24,760 bases of DNA from DATFKA01 sp042095835 (GTDB taxonomy: Bacteria > Bacteroidota > Bacteroidia > Chitinophagales > Saprospiraceae). The stretch's first letter is position 1. Every line of letters starts with the position of its first letter. Under the pieces are notes generated by a model. It worked only from the letters and a program-made list of their open reading frames with translations, was not told the origin of the DNA and did no database searches. Shown here piece after piece: positions 17,540 to 24,568 of the stretch. Made by a program: the position numbers and the translations under genes. The stretch spans positions 1-24,760 of the forward strand of contig JBELML010000094.1 of NCBI GenBank assembly GCA_042095835.1, written 5' to 3'.

Positions 17540-17920
17540 GTTTGTAGAATGTTATAAGGTTAATGTTGTATTTATGTTTTTTAAGCAGCTCTGCTTTCTT
17601 TGTCTTTCCTGTTGAAAATGGTGTATGGCGCTAGGGCAAATGCACCAAAAAATCACACTACATTTTTTTATAATTCCTACTGAAACTCCAATTCAAAACC
17701 GCTCTGGCATCTTCATTTTTGTCATTCGATACAAAAACGAAGCAAAAAAATCTTGCCTAGCCAAACTCGCTCCGCTCAAACAATGCCTAGGCGGCCTCCC
17801 GCACTTCTCAAATAACCTATTTTATACTTAATTTTCAGTAATAATTATTTCTTTTTAAATTAGTATTTTAATGTGTTTGCCCTAACATGGCCTACCTAGC
17901 TTCAGTGCTCTAAACTTCAT
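17540..17920. other. Repeat-like intergenic region between glgA and glgC
   Basis: 381 bp, unusually long for two genes of one pathway on one strand. It holds the palindrome AAGCAGCTCTGCTT with one centre mismatch (17583-17596), a 12-bp inverted repeat CTTCATTTTTGT / ACAAAAACGAAG (17711-17742, one mismatch) and a GC-richer block with GCCTAG / CTAGGC arms (17755-17792). This layout resembles dispersed palindromic repeats of other Bacteroidota genomes (from memory, unsure). A 68-codon ORF at 17625-17831 spans it and looks spurious. No -7 box for glgC was found. Confidence 0.5.
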
Positions 17921-19354
17921 CTATAGCATACTCTGATACATTTCAATATACTGCTGTGCAGAATTATTCCAGGAGAAATCTACCTCCATTATTCTGGCGC
18001 GCACGGTATCCAAACTGGCATTATCTTTATAGAAAGCCTCCACTCTTCGCAAAGCTATTCCAGAGTCTGTAAGATTAAAATCATCAAAGCGAATACCTCT
18101 GCCCTCCTCTGCCGATTCGTCAAGATCGATGACCGTATCTTTCAGACCACCAATCGAACGAACTATCGGAACTGTTCCATAGCGCATGGAATACATTTGA
18201 TTGAGTCCACAGGGCTCTACTCGAGAGGGCATAATCAAGAAATCTGATCCAGCGTATAGCTGATGTGCTAAACCTTCATTATACTCTAGGGCCACATCAA
18301 ATCTACCTGGAAAATCTGCTTTTAGTTGCGTAAAAGCGCGATGGAGATGAGGTTCGCCGGTACCTAACACTACAAAACCTATTTGTAGTCCAAAATTTAA
18401 GGCACTCCTATATAAATCAGGTAAGAGGTCAGCCCCTTTTTCTTTCACTAGTCTTCCAATAAAGGTAACCAAGGGTAGCTCTAAATCTACATCAAAACGA
18501 CCGGCCAAAGCAGCTTTATTAGCGACCTTAAAAGCACTAATATCTCCCGTATATTTTTCTGCAATAAATGGATCAGTCGCAGGATCCCAAACCAAATTGT
18601 CGATTCCATTTAAGATGCCACTCGATTTGTCTAATTCTCCCCTCACCAAACCTTCCAGGCCATTAAAATCTTCCGCTAATTCTTCCATATAAGACGGCGA
18701 AACCGTTGTCAATTGCCAACCGGTCTTTATACCAGTAGCCAAAGGATTGATTCGACCTTCCCACTCTAATAAACCTTTAGAGTTGGCATGAAATTGAGGT
18801 AGCATCCCGACTTTATCCCAAGGAAAACTACCACTGTATTCGCCGTTGTGGATAGTGAAAACGGTGGGCGTTTTGGCTATTTTTTTATACGCTAGTCCAT
18901 GCTGTAAAAAGAATGGGATTAATCCAGAATGGTAGTCATGACAATGCACAACTTCAGGCGCTTGATCCATTTCAAGGAGCCATTGCAAAACCGCAATTTG
19001 ATAATGAAGGAACCGTTCTTCATTATCACTATACCAGCCTGCGATAGGATCACCGTAGATACCTGGTCGATCAAACTGCCCCAAAATATTGACCACATAT
19101 AATGGAAAACCAAGGTCTGCACTTATGCATTCTTCGATCGAGAAAGGAATGAAATCATTATACATGGGATAGGCGCTCCCAAAGACAGGTTTAAACTGTT
19201 GGGCTTTCACCCACTTCGTCCGATATTTAGGTATAACGACGGCTGCGGGGAAGCCAGCATTGTTTTGATATTTTGGTAATGCCCCTACGACATCACCCAA
19301 GCCACCTGCTTTAGCTGCGGGATAGCATTCTGCACTTATGTGAAGTACTTTCAT
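17921..19354 (-). CDS. glgA: Glycogen synthase (ADP-glucose starch glucosyltransferase, GT5)
   Basis: 477 aa, cytoplasmic, full length. The N-terminal ADP-glucose motif is KAGGLGDVVGALPK (15-28). Family blocks follow: VVIPKYRTKW, TVFTIHNGEYSG, FIGRLVKEKGADLL and the C-terminal catalytic block MPSRVEPCGLNQMYSMRYGT followed by GGLKDTV. Together with GlgC it extends alpha-1,4-glucan chains; glgB is not in the window. The nearest gene upstream (THX) is separated by a strong terminator, so glgA probably has its own promoter. A hairpin lies right at the start codon (separate entry). Confidence 0.95.
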   Translation of the reverse strand: MKVLHISAECYPAAKAGGLGDVVGALPKYQNNAGFPAAVVIPKYRTKWVKAQQFKPVFGSAYPMYNDFIPFSIEECISADLGFPLYVVNILGQFDRPGIYGDPIAGWYSDNEERFLHYQIAVLQWLLEMDQAPEVVHCHDYHSGLIPFFLQHGLAYKKIAKTPTVFTIHNGEYSGSFPWDKVGMLPQFHANSKGLLEWEGRINPLATGIKTGWQLTTVSPSYMEELAEDFNGLEGLVRGELDKSSGILNGIDNLVWDPATDPFIAEKYTGDISAFKVANKAALAGRFDVDLELPLVTFIGRLVKEKGADLLPDLYRSALNFGLQIGFVVLGTGEPHLHRAFTQLKADFPGRFDVALEYNEGLAHQLYAGSDFLIMPSRVEPCGLNQMYSMRYGTVPIVRSIGGLKDTVIDLDESAEEGRGIRFDDFNLTDSGIALRRVEAFYKDNASLDTVRARIMEVDFSWNNSAQQYIEMYQSML

Positions 19355-19355
19355 T

Positions 19356-19384
19356 AGGTATCAGTATCTTAGGTTTCGATACCT
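19356..19384 (-). promoter_or_regulatory. Possible hairpin just upstream of the glgA start codon
   Basis: AGGTATC (19356-19362) and GATACCT (19378-19384) are perfect inverted repeats with a 15-nt loop, one base from the start codon at 19352-19354. It could hide the initiation site in mRNA, or be an operator. The arms are short, so chance is possible. Confidence 0.3.
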
Positions 19385-19398
19385 GAATGTAAAAAGAA

Positions 19399-19426
19399 AA
19401 TGGCAGAACCAAAGGGTTCTGCCATT
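19399..19426 (-). terminator. Terminator after the THX gene
   Basis: AATGGCAGAACC (19399-19410) pairs perfectly with GGTTCTGCCATT (19415-19426) across a 4-nt loop. Read on the minus strand it is followed by TTCTTTTT and lies about 30 nt past the THX stop codon, so it separates THX from glgA. Confidence 0.85.
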
Positions 19427-19456
19427 ACTTATTCTATTTTTTTGAATTTGTCTTCT

Positions 19457-19576
19457 TTAGGCCTTCTTTGCATCGCCTTTTGAAGATTTACTCTTGCTGG
19501 ATTTCTTTGGACGACTATTACCAAATGAACCTCTGAAAATTTTTCCTTTCTTAGATCTTTTATCTCCTTTACCCAT
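19457..19576 (-). CDS. 30S ribosomal protein THX
   Basis: A 39-codon gene. It starts MGKGDKRSKKGKIFRGSFGN and continues SRPKKSSKSKSSKGDAKKA, matching the Bacteroidota THX family: the opening MGKGDK and the KGKIFRG(S/T)(F/Y)G core with a Lys/Ser-rich tail. Known of the family: a tiny, very basic peptide first seen in the Thermus small ribosomal subunit, where it binds 16S rRNA in the head region. It stands as a single gene with a TATCTTTG -7 box 35 bp upstream and a strong terminator downstream, consistent with independent expression. Because of its size it is easily missed by length-filtered gene callers. Confidence 0.9.
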   Translation of the reverse strand: MGKGDKRSKKGKIFRGSFGNSRPKKSSKSKSSKGDAKKA

Positions 19577-19610
19577 GGTATTTGTATTTATTGATTTTCA
19601 AATTGGAGGA

Positions 19611-19618
19611 CAAAGATA
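19611..19618 (-). promoter_or_regulatory. Candidate -7 box (TATCTTTG) for the THX gene
   Basis: Minus-strand TATCTTTG lies 35-42 bp before the THX start and matches TAnnTTTG. It is identical to the boxes before the ABC-F and GH3 genes. A -33 TTTG at standard spacing is not clear. Confidence 0.45.
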
Positions 19619-19637
19619 GCTATTTCAAACCAACTTT

Positions 19638-19843
19638 AGTAACGATCAAAAATTAACTTTTCGATTTTGATGGAATCTTCCCGACCTAAAGCCGGGACAG
19701 GCTTGCACCAATGCGGCGTTAAAAAGCCTCGCTGATGCTCTGCATCATCTACTTTTTTTGCCTTGCCTTGGCACGAATTTATCCCGACCTTGCGTCGGGA
19801 ATCTTTTCGATCAAAATGCGATACTTATTCTTTGTCCGTTACT
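19638..19843 (+). repeat. Fold-back element, copy B (206 bp, 34-nt inverted ends)
   Basis: Second copy of the element at 8542-8732. End arms 19638-19671 and 19810-19843 pair over AGTAACG at the outer edge and ATTTTGAT at the inner edge. Internal hairpins: TCCCG-CGGGA (19678-19696), TGATGC-GCATCA (19733-19747) and TCCCGAC-GTCGGGA (19782-19800). The core is clearly homologous to copy A, while the segment before TTAAAAAGCC differs in length. It lies 18 bp beyond the 3' end of the GH3 gene and just upstream of the THX promoter. No clear target duplication and no ORF. Confidence 0.8.
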
Positions 19844-19861
19844 TAGAAGTACTATTTACTT

Positions 19862-21361
19862 CTACAATAAGAATTTTTGCAACTGATCCGCAATCTTACG
19901 ATCATTTGAAAGTCTAGGCACCTTATTTTGGCCACCTAATTTACCCTGTGATTTCATGTAGGCTCGGAAAGCATCTTTTTGCATTGGCCTTATCTTTAGT
20001 GGTTGGAGTATGCCCCCTGTGATCAAATCCTCGTAGTAAATATTCTGCTCTACCATTGCTTGATCAACCTTAGTCGCAAAGCTGGACATGTCCGCTGGTA
20101 AATTATCAAAGGCAATGAACCACTCGTGATAAGGCAGGCCGCCTTCTGGAGGATTTACTTGCGGAGCAACGGTAAATTCTACAATACGATTCCCAGTTGC
20201 GTTGGAGACAGACAAAAGGGCTTCTTCTACTTCTTTGCCGATCACATGTTCTCCAAAGGCTGAAATAAAATGCTTTATTCTACCACTTACTACCAAACGA
20301 TAAGGATCTTTGGACACAAACTGCACGGTATCGCCAATGTTATAGCCCCAAAGTCCAGCATTACTATTGATAATGAGAGCGTAATTCACCCCAATTTCAA
20401 CCTCTGATAAACTTAAACGAGTAGGCTGTTCATTAAATATTTCTTCAGCAGGAACGAACTCAAAAAAGATACCTGAAGCGGCATTCAATAGCAGCCCTGG
20501 CTCCGTTTGGCTATCCTGGAAAGCAATGAATCCCTCCGAAGCCGGATACGTCTCTACGCTATCGATTCGTTTGCCGACGAGTTCCTCCAATTTGGCTCGG
20601 TAAGGTTCGAAGTTTACCCCACCATAAACAAATACATCAAAGTCGGGGAAAATAGATTGCACATCTGGCTTACCCGTCACTTCTAACAGGCGCTCATAAT
20701 ACATTTGTACCCAAGGTGGTATCCCACTAATCAGCGCCATGCGCTGGGGAAGCGTTTCTGCTACGATTTTCTCCAGCTTTTCCTCCCATTCTTCGATACA
20801 ATTGGTGGTATAAGTTGGCATTTGATTAGTTCTAAGCCAAGCAGGCACCATATGGTTAACAATCCCTGAAAGTCTTCCTGTTGGGATTCCAGCAATTTCA
20901 TCTAATTCTGGACTACCAGATAGAAATATCATTTTCCCATCTAACCATTTTCCCTTTCCTGTTTCCGCATAATAGTTAAACAAGGCATTGCGGGCGGTAC
21001 CGAAATGATTGGGGATGCTTTCTGTGGTTAGTGGAATATACTTCACCCCAGAAGTGGTACCTGAGGTTTTCGCAAAATATCTTGGTTTACCTTTCCAAAG
21101 GACATCAGACGCTCCTGCTTTGATTTTATCTACATAAGGACGTAGTCCCTCATAATCTCTGATCGGCACTTGTTGTATAAAATCAGCGTGTGTCTGAATC
21201 TGCTCAAAGCCATGATCCTTGCCAAAAGTAGTCCGTCTTCCTACCCGGATGAGTTCCTGGAAAATTTTCTCTTGCTCCTGGACCGCATTTGCGGACCATC
21301 TTTTGATATCTCTTGCGATATATTTCGCAAATGGTTTAATGATGGTAGCTCTAAATCCCAT
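19862..21361 (-). CDS. GH3-family (auxin-responsive promoter family) protein, putative acyl-adenylating enzyme
   Basis: 499 aa, soluble, typical length for bacterial GH3 proteins. The ATP/AMP-binding motif is YFAKTSGTTSGVKYIPLT (residues about 91-108). Further GH3 blocks are FLSGSPELDEIAGIPTGRLS, ISGIPPWVQMYYERL, FVYGGVNFEPYR, VETYPASEGFIAFQD and VVSGRIKHFISAFGEHVIGK. Known of the family: in plants GH3 enzymes adenylate hormones such as auxin and join them to amino acids; bacterial homologues share the ANL-type fold but mostly lack a known substrate. Its neighbours give no clue to a pathway. A TATCTTTG -7 box lies 21 bp upstream of the start. Confidence 0.93.
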   Translation of the reverse strand: MGFRATIIKPFAKYIARDIKRWSANAVQEQEKIFQELIRVGRRTTFGKDHGFEQIQTHADFIQQVPIRDYEGLRPYVDKIKAGASDVLWKGKPRYFAKTSGTTSGVKYIPLTTESIPNHFGTARNALFNYYAETGKGKWLDGKMIFLSGSPELDEIAGIPTGRLSGIVNHMVPAWLRTNQMPTYTTNCIEEWEEKLEKIVAETLPQRMALISGIPPWVQMYYERLLEVTGKPDVQSIFPDFDVFVYGGVNFEPYRAKLEELVGKRIDSVETYPASEGFIAFQDSQTEPGLLLNAASGIFFEFVPAEEIFNEQPTRLSLSEVEIGVNYALIINSNAGLWGYNIGDTVQFVSKDPYRLVVSGRIKHFISAFGEHVIGKEVEEALLSVSNATGNRIVEFTVAPQVNPPEGGLPYHEWFIAFDNLPADMSSFATKVDQAMVEQNIYYEDLITGGILQPLKIRPMQKDAFRAYMKSQGKLGGQNKVPRLSNDRKIADQLQKFLL

Positions 21362-21381
21362 GCTTTACTTTAAAATTTCCG

Positions 21382-21389
21382 CAAAGATA
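21382..21389 (-). promoter_or_regulatory. Candidate -7 box (TATCTTTG) for the GH3 gene
   Basis: Minus-strand TATCTTTG followed by CGG lies 21-28 bp before the GH3 start, the same distance as the identical box at the ABC-F gene. This implies a short 5' leader. Confidence 0.5.
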
Positions 21390-21561
21390 GAAAAGTATGT
21401 GGTGATATGCTGATGTATAGAGCAGGAGATCGTATGATCTGCTGATAGCTTCGGTATTCATTTATTGTTCTTCTCAAAAACGATTATGGCCTATAAGCAA
21501 AACACCTATATATTCAGATCGGACACTTCTTCATCCAATCGAAATAGGAATAGTAGAAGAG

Positions 21562-21569
21562 TAAATTTG
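21562..21569 (+). promoter_or_regulatory. Candidate -7 box (TAAATTTG) for the anchored exported protein
   Basis: TAAATTTG fits TAnnTTTG and lies 23-30 bp upstream of the ATG at 21592. No -33 TTTG is seen. Confidence 0.4.
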
Positions 21570-21591
21570 CCACCATAACATCATAGACATC

Positions 21592-22434
21592 ATGAACAAA
21601 TATTTACTACTTATTACTTTCTTATTATGTGGTTCAAACCTTATCGGACAATGTCTCTTTGAAGGAGATTACGGCAATACAGCTGCCTGGAGTACTGTTG
21701 GTACTGGGGTGACTATAGCCAATGGCCAAGTCGAGTTTGATAATGCTACTGGCAGCCAGCAACGCCGGGTTTACCAAACCTTAAGTAGCTCTTTTGATAG
21801 TAGCGATACCTGGACAGTTGAGTTTGAGTTTACACCTACTGCTTTTGGAGGATCTACAAATAGTCCTTTGACAGGTGCTTCTCTATTTGCATTGACAGCT
21901 GGCACCAAGGCGCCTTTTAGTGATTGTACACCAAGCGAAAGTTGCTCGAGCTTTCCTTCAGCAGTACAAGATGCCGCCATTCTGACGGTTTTAACGCCAC
22001 TTTCAGGCAATCGGGAGGTTTACTTTCAGATGATAATTATAAATGATGGTGCAGAAGTCAGGTCAGACTCACTGGTCTTCATTAATCCTAATGCGCCACA
22101 TTATATTTCTTTTTCTCGTACAGGACCAAGTACTTATGAACTTCGTCTTTTCACTAATGCCAACCGTACTAATGAAGTAGCTGGTTCGCCGATACTTTTC
22201 GATACCCAGGGAGAAGTCGTGACTGGACTCAACACTGTACAACATGGGGTCATTACGCGTGGAAGTCCTAATCGCCTACTATCTGGTTCTATTGACAACT
22301 TATGTGTATCAGATTTGATCATTCGTCAAAACGTTGAGGCCGCGCCCTTACCAGCAATACCTAGAAATGCAAAGCTTGCCTTTATTCTATTTAGCCTTTT
22401 AATGGGAAGTTTGATGATTAGAAAATTGGGCTAA
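21592..22434 (+). CDS. Exported protein with concanavalin-like domain and C-terminal membrane anchor
   Basis: 280 aa with a signal peptide (MNKYLLLITFLLCGSNLIGQ). Residues about 22-240 are beta-rich, with a pattern like LamG/concanavalin sandwich domains (WTVEFEFTPTAFGG, HYISFSRTGPSTYELRLFTN, LLSGSIDNLCVSD) and two extra Cys (DCTPSESC). The C-terminus is PLPAIPRNAKLAFILFSLLM followed by GSLMIRKLG: a short Pro-rich motif, one membrane segment and a basic end. This tripartite shape is that of sorting signals such as IPTL-CTERM/PEP-CTERM, although the usual conserved signature is degenerate here. It lacks a T9SS tail. Function is unknown; carbohydrate binding would fit the fold. It converges with the LolA-like gene across a strong hairpin. 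Confidence 0.8.
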   Translation: MNKYLLLITFLLCGSNLIGQCLFEGDYGNTAAWSTVGTGVTIANGQVEFDNATGSQQRRVYQTLSSSFDSSDTWTVEFEFTPTAFGGSTNSPLTGASLFALTAGTKAPFSDCTPSESCSSFPSAVQDAAILTVLTPLSGNREVYFQMIIINDGAEVRSDSLVFINPNAPHYISFSRTGPSTYELRLFTNANRTNEVAGSPILFDTQGEVVTGLNTVQHGVITRGSPNRLLSGSIDNLCVSDLIIRQNVEAAPLPAIPRNAKLAFILFSLLMGSLMIRKLG

Positions 22435-22435
22435 A

Positions 22436-22480
22436 AAATAATGCGTTCAACTCGAATCTCTTGAGTTGAACGCATTATTT
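22436..22480. terminator. Bidirectional terminator between convergent genes
   Basis: A perfect 18-bp stem: 22436-22453 pairs with 22463-22480 over a 9-nt loop. It begins right at the stop codon of the + gene and ends 34 bp before the stop of the LolA-like gene; T- and A-rich edges suit both directions. Confidence 0.88.
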
Positions 22481-22513
22481 ATTTACTGGAATTCCAAAGG
22501 GATACTTTTCCTT

Positions 22514-23188
22514 TTAATACCTTAAGTCTTCTACATGATAGTCCGGAAAATCAGCTTTAGAAAATTTAAACAGTCCATCTGCTAAAGTCTTATTGGGTGA
22601 GATGCTATTGGCTGAAACAGTGAATCGGGAGCCATCTTTGCTAAAGGCTTTTACACGTACGAAATCATTGCTCCCTTTTACCAGAGTTAAGCGCATCTTG
22701 GAGTAATCCGAATCTTCATCTAAAGGTTTGAATTCAATTTTCTGAACTACTTTCCCATTTTCTGTTACTTGCCCTGCTAAATAATAGGCAAATCCTTCGT
22801 TTTTATACAATTGAAATAAAGACTGTGGAGAAAGAATGCCATCATCCTCACTTACCTCGGGCACATCATTGATCTGGACCTCCTGAATACGATCTAGTAC
22901 CATCCACATGGTATTCCCATCTGAAATGACGGTTCTACCAGGCATAGTTACTCGAAAGCTTTCGCCCTTCTTCTTGAAATTGATGTTTTGCTTTTGAGTT
23001 TCTTCCTCTGGGAAAGCAATCTCTAGGCTAAAGTCTACTTCTAAAGTATTGAAGCCTTCGTACTTATTCGCCATTTTTTCTAAAACGGATCTAGCCTCAG
23101 GGTCAGAATCTGCATTAGAGGAAAAAGTATTCTGGGCATGGATTGCTACAGAGATAGCCAGCAATAGTAGTGTGAACAAATTTTTCAT
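22514..23188 (-). CDS. LolA-like outer membrane lipoprotein carrier protein
   Basis: 224 aa with a signal peptide (MKNLFTLLLLAISVAIHAQN). The mature part follows the LolA pattern: an N-terminal helix and first strand (ARSVLEKMANKYEGFNTLEV, then DFSLEI), the core strand GESFRVTMPGRTVISDGNTM with WMVL, then LSPQSLFQLYKNEGFAYYLA, a late strand MRLTLVKGSNDFVRVKAFSK, and the end ADFPDYHVEDLRY. Known of the family: a periplasmic chaperone that carries lipoproteins from the LolCDE exporter to the outer membrane through a hydrophobic cavity. Bacteroidota often have divergent copies such as this. It is consistent with the many lipoproteins in the window but not linked to them. The IS element lies 177 bp upstream of its start. 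Confidence 0.88.
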   Translation of the reverse strand: MKNLFTLLLLAISVAIHAQNTFSSNADSDPEARSVLEKMANKYEGFNTLEVDFSLEIAFPEEETQKQNINFKKKGESFRVTMPGRTVISDGNTMWMVLDRIQEVQINDVPEVSEDDGILSPQSLFQLYKNEGFAYYLAGQVTENGKVVQKIEFKPLDEDSDYSKMRLTLVKGSNDFVRVKAFSKDGSRFTVSANSISPNKTLADGLFKFSKADFPDYHVEDLRY

Positions 23189-23365
23189 ATCAATATTTTC
23201 TTACGTCTACAAATAAACGTTGATTTTATGCTTTTGCACAAGGGATAAAGGAGCAATTGGCGTTAAAGTTTGTTTAAAAAACAAATTGAAAGTTAAGGAT
23301 TAGTTTGCTTTTGAAAAATCCCGGCGTTTTTGCAAGTCACCTACAGAACTGTAGCTCAAATTTCT

Positions 23366-23390
23366 CTACCGTACACTTTTAAGAAGTGTT
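23366..23390 (+). repeat. Left terminal inverted repeat of the IS element
   Basis: CTACCGTACACTTTT, perfect over 15 bp against the right end, then AAGAAGTGTT, which resembles the right-end continuation with one indel. Confidence 0.9.
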
Positions 23391-23463
23391 GGTAAAATAG
23401 TTCTTTGAAGATTTGAAAAACAAAAAAAGGGTCGCTTCCTTTGACAGAAAACAACCCACAAAA

Positions 23464-23541
23464 ATGTTTCTGTACAAAAGTATAAAAAAGCACTCATATC
23501 TGCCTACTCAAATCCGCAAGGAAATCAATTACGCAGATTAA
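23464..23541 (+). CDS. Short leader ORF of the transposase, probable frameshift partner
   Basis: The only good ATG upstream of the transposase core is at 23464. It reads MFLYKSIKK, then the heptamer A AAA AAG at 23484-23490 in the correct phase, and in frame 0 ends at a TAA at 23539-23541 after 25 codons. A -1 slip at the heptamer continues as ALISAYSNPQGNQLRRLNTL and then TAMVCGAI, in the transposase frame. That downstream sequence looks like a normal transposase N-terminus. Alternatives are a 1-nt indel in the A-run or a start at 23556. Confidence 0.5.
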   Translation: MFLYKSIKKHSYLPTQIRKEINYAD

Positions 23542-23555
23542 ATACGCTAACCGCC

Positions 23556-24551
23556 ATGGTCTGCGGAGCAATCAGAACGAGCAAAAGCTATTTGCATTCT
23601 TTGGGCGACGGCATCTTACAAGACATTGATTCGGAGAGTCGGATCAAGGTTGTAAAACGTTGGCTGCTAAGTGAATATAATAATTACGATGTTTCCTTTT
23701 TGCCGCATATAGAGCCAATTTTAACCGCATATATCTCACAAAATAAGGAAATGGTTTTCTCCATAGATGGCTCGGAAGCAGGACGGGGCTGTACTGTGCT
23801 AATGATTAGTTTAACCATTAGTAACCGAGCTATTCCTATTTGTTGGTTAGTCAAAAAATGTAAAAAAGGACACTTGCCTGCTCGTATGCACTTGGACGTT
23901 TTCACCCTTTTACATAAAGTGCTCAAGGGGTACAAAAACGTAGTTGTTTTAGGTGACGGAGAGTTCGATAACGGTGAAGTCATCGCCGCTTGTGCTGATT
24001 GGGAATGGCATTTTGTCTTTCGAACGGCGAAAAATACCGTGATTTTCGACGGTGACGAAGAATACGCCATCAAATACCTTGAACCTCCAGGCAACGAATT
24101 ATTCTTTATAGCACCTGATGTGCTGTACACCAAAAAACGATATGGCCCCGTCAATGCTGTAGTTTGGTCAAACCGAAGGCAAAAAGAACCCATCTATTTA
24201 CTGAGTAACTTTGAGTTGACTTATCAACTAGCTTGTTATTACAAAAAACGATGGAGTATCGAAACTATGTTCAGTGATATAAAGTCTCGCGGGTTCAATA
24301 TCCACAAGTCTAAAATAACTGATAATCAACGAATTGCAAAGCTATTGATCGTCATTTGCCTAGCTTACATATTAGTATTCAGGCTTGGTCAGCAAGAATA
24401 CGGAGGTGCTTATAAAGCAAAAATAACTGCCAAGCACAAGGATGATTTATCTATTTTCACCTACGGTAAAAAATTGATTGAATATTGCTTGAAGCACTCA
24501 ATTCAAATTTGTTTTTCATTTTCAAAGAACTGTGTCGTCGGCACTTTATAA
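23556..24551 (+). CDS. IS4-family DDE transposase
   Basis: 331 aa from the ATG at 23556. Catalytic residues are Asp71 (FSIDGSEAGRG), Asp134 (VVLGDGEFDNG) and Glu236 in YKKRWSIETMFSDIKS, an exact fit to the IS4 signature Y-x2-R-x3-E-x6-K. A beta-rich insertion (about residues 160-225) lies between the second Asp and the Glu, as usual in this family. It cuts and pastes the element by recognising the terminal inverted repeats. The frame stays open upstream to 23445 with plausible conserved sequence but no ATG, so the true protein probably includes about 22 more residues reached through a frameshift from 23464. The stop codon lies inside the right inverted repeat. Confidence 0.92.
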   Translation: MVCGAIRTSKSYLHSLGDGILQDIDSESRIKVVKRWLLSEYNNYDVSFLPHIEPILTAYISQNKEMVFSIDGSEAGRGCTVLMISLTISNRAIPICWLVKKCKKGHLPARMHLDVFTLLHKVLKGYKNVVVLGDGEFDNGEVIAACADWEWHFVFRTAKNTVIFDGDEEYAIKYLEPPGNELFFIAPDVLYTKKRYGPVNAVVWSNRRQKEPIYLLSNFELTYQLACYYKKRWSIETMFSDIKSRGFNIHKSKITDNQRIAKLLIVICLAYILVFRLGQQEYGGAYKAKITAKHKDDLSIFTYGKKLIEYCLKHSIQICFSFSKNCVVGTL

Positions 24552-24565
24552 AAAGTGTACGGTAG
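24541..24565 (-). repeat. Right terminal inverted repeat of the IS element
   Basis: AAAAGTGTACGGTAG (24551-24565) is the exact inverse of the left end. The preceding GCACTTTATA continues the match imperfectly and contains the transposase stop codon. Confidence 0.9.
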
Positions 24566-24568
24566 TGA

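Larger units (their letters stand above)
23366..24565 (+). mobile_element. IS4-family insertion sequence, complete, 1200 bp
   Basis: The ends are CTACCGTACACTTTT (23366-23380) and its exact inverse AAAAGTGTACGGTAG (24551-24565), a perfect 15-bp terminal inverted repeat with imperfect continuation. Each end also has a subterminal hairpin (ACACTT-AAGTGT on the left, CACTTT-AAAGTG on the right). One transposase frame fills most of the interior and its stop codon overlaps the right inverted repeat. Flanks TCAAATTTCT and TGAATATTCT match at 7 of 10 positions, possibly a decayed target duplication. All catalytic residues appear present, so the element could be active if the reading-frame issue at its 5' end is resolved by frameshifting. 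Confidence 0.9.

Noticed and set aside
17625..17831. 68-codon plus-strand ORF between glgA and glgC
   Set aside because: It spans palindromic repeat-like DNA, lacks any domain or start signal, and resembles spurious translations of Bacteroidota repeats.
23684..24193. 169-codon minus-strand ORF inside the IS element
   Set aside because: It is antisense to the transposase, whose DDE and Y-R-E-K motifs are clear; its translation is low-complexity Ser/Thr/Lys-rich without a recognisable domain.
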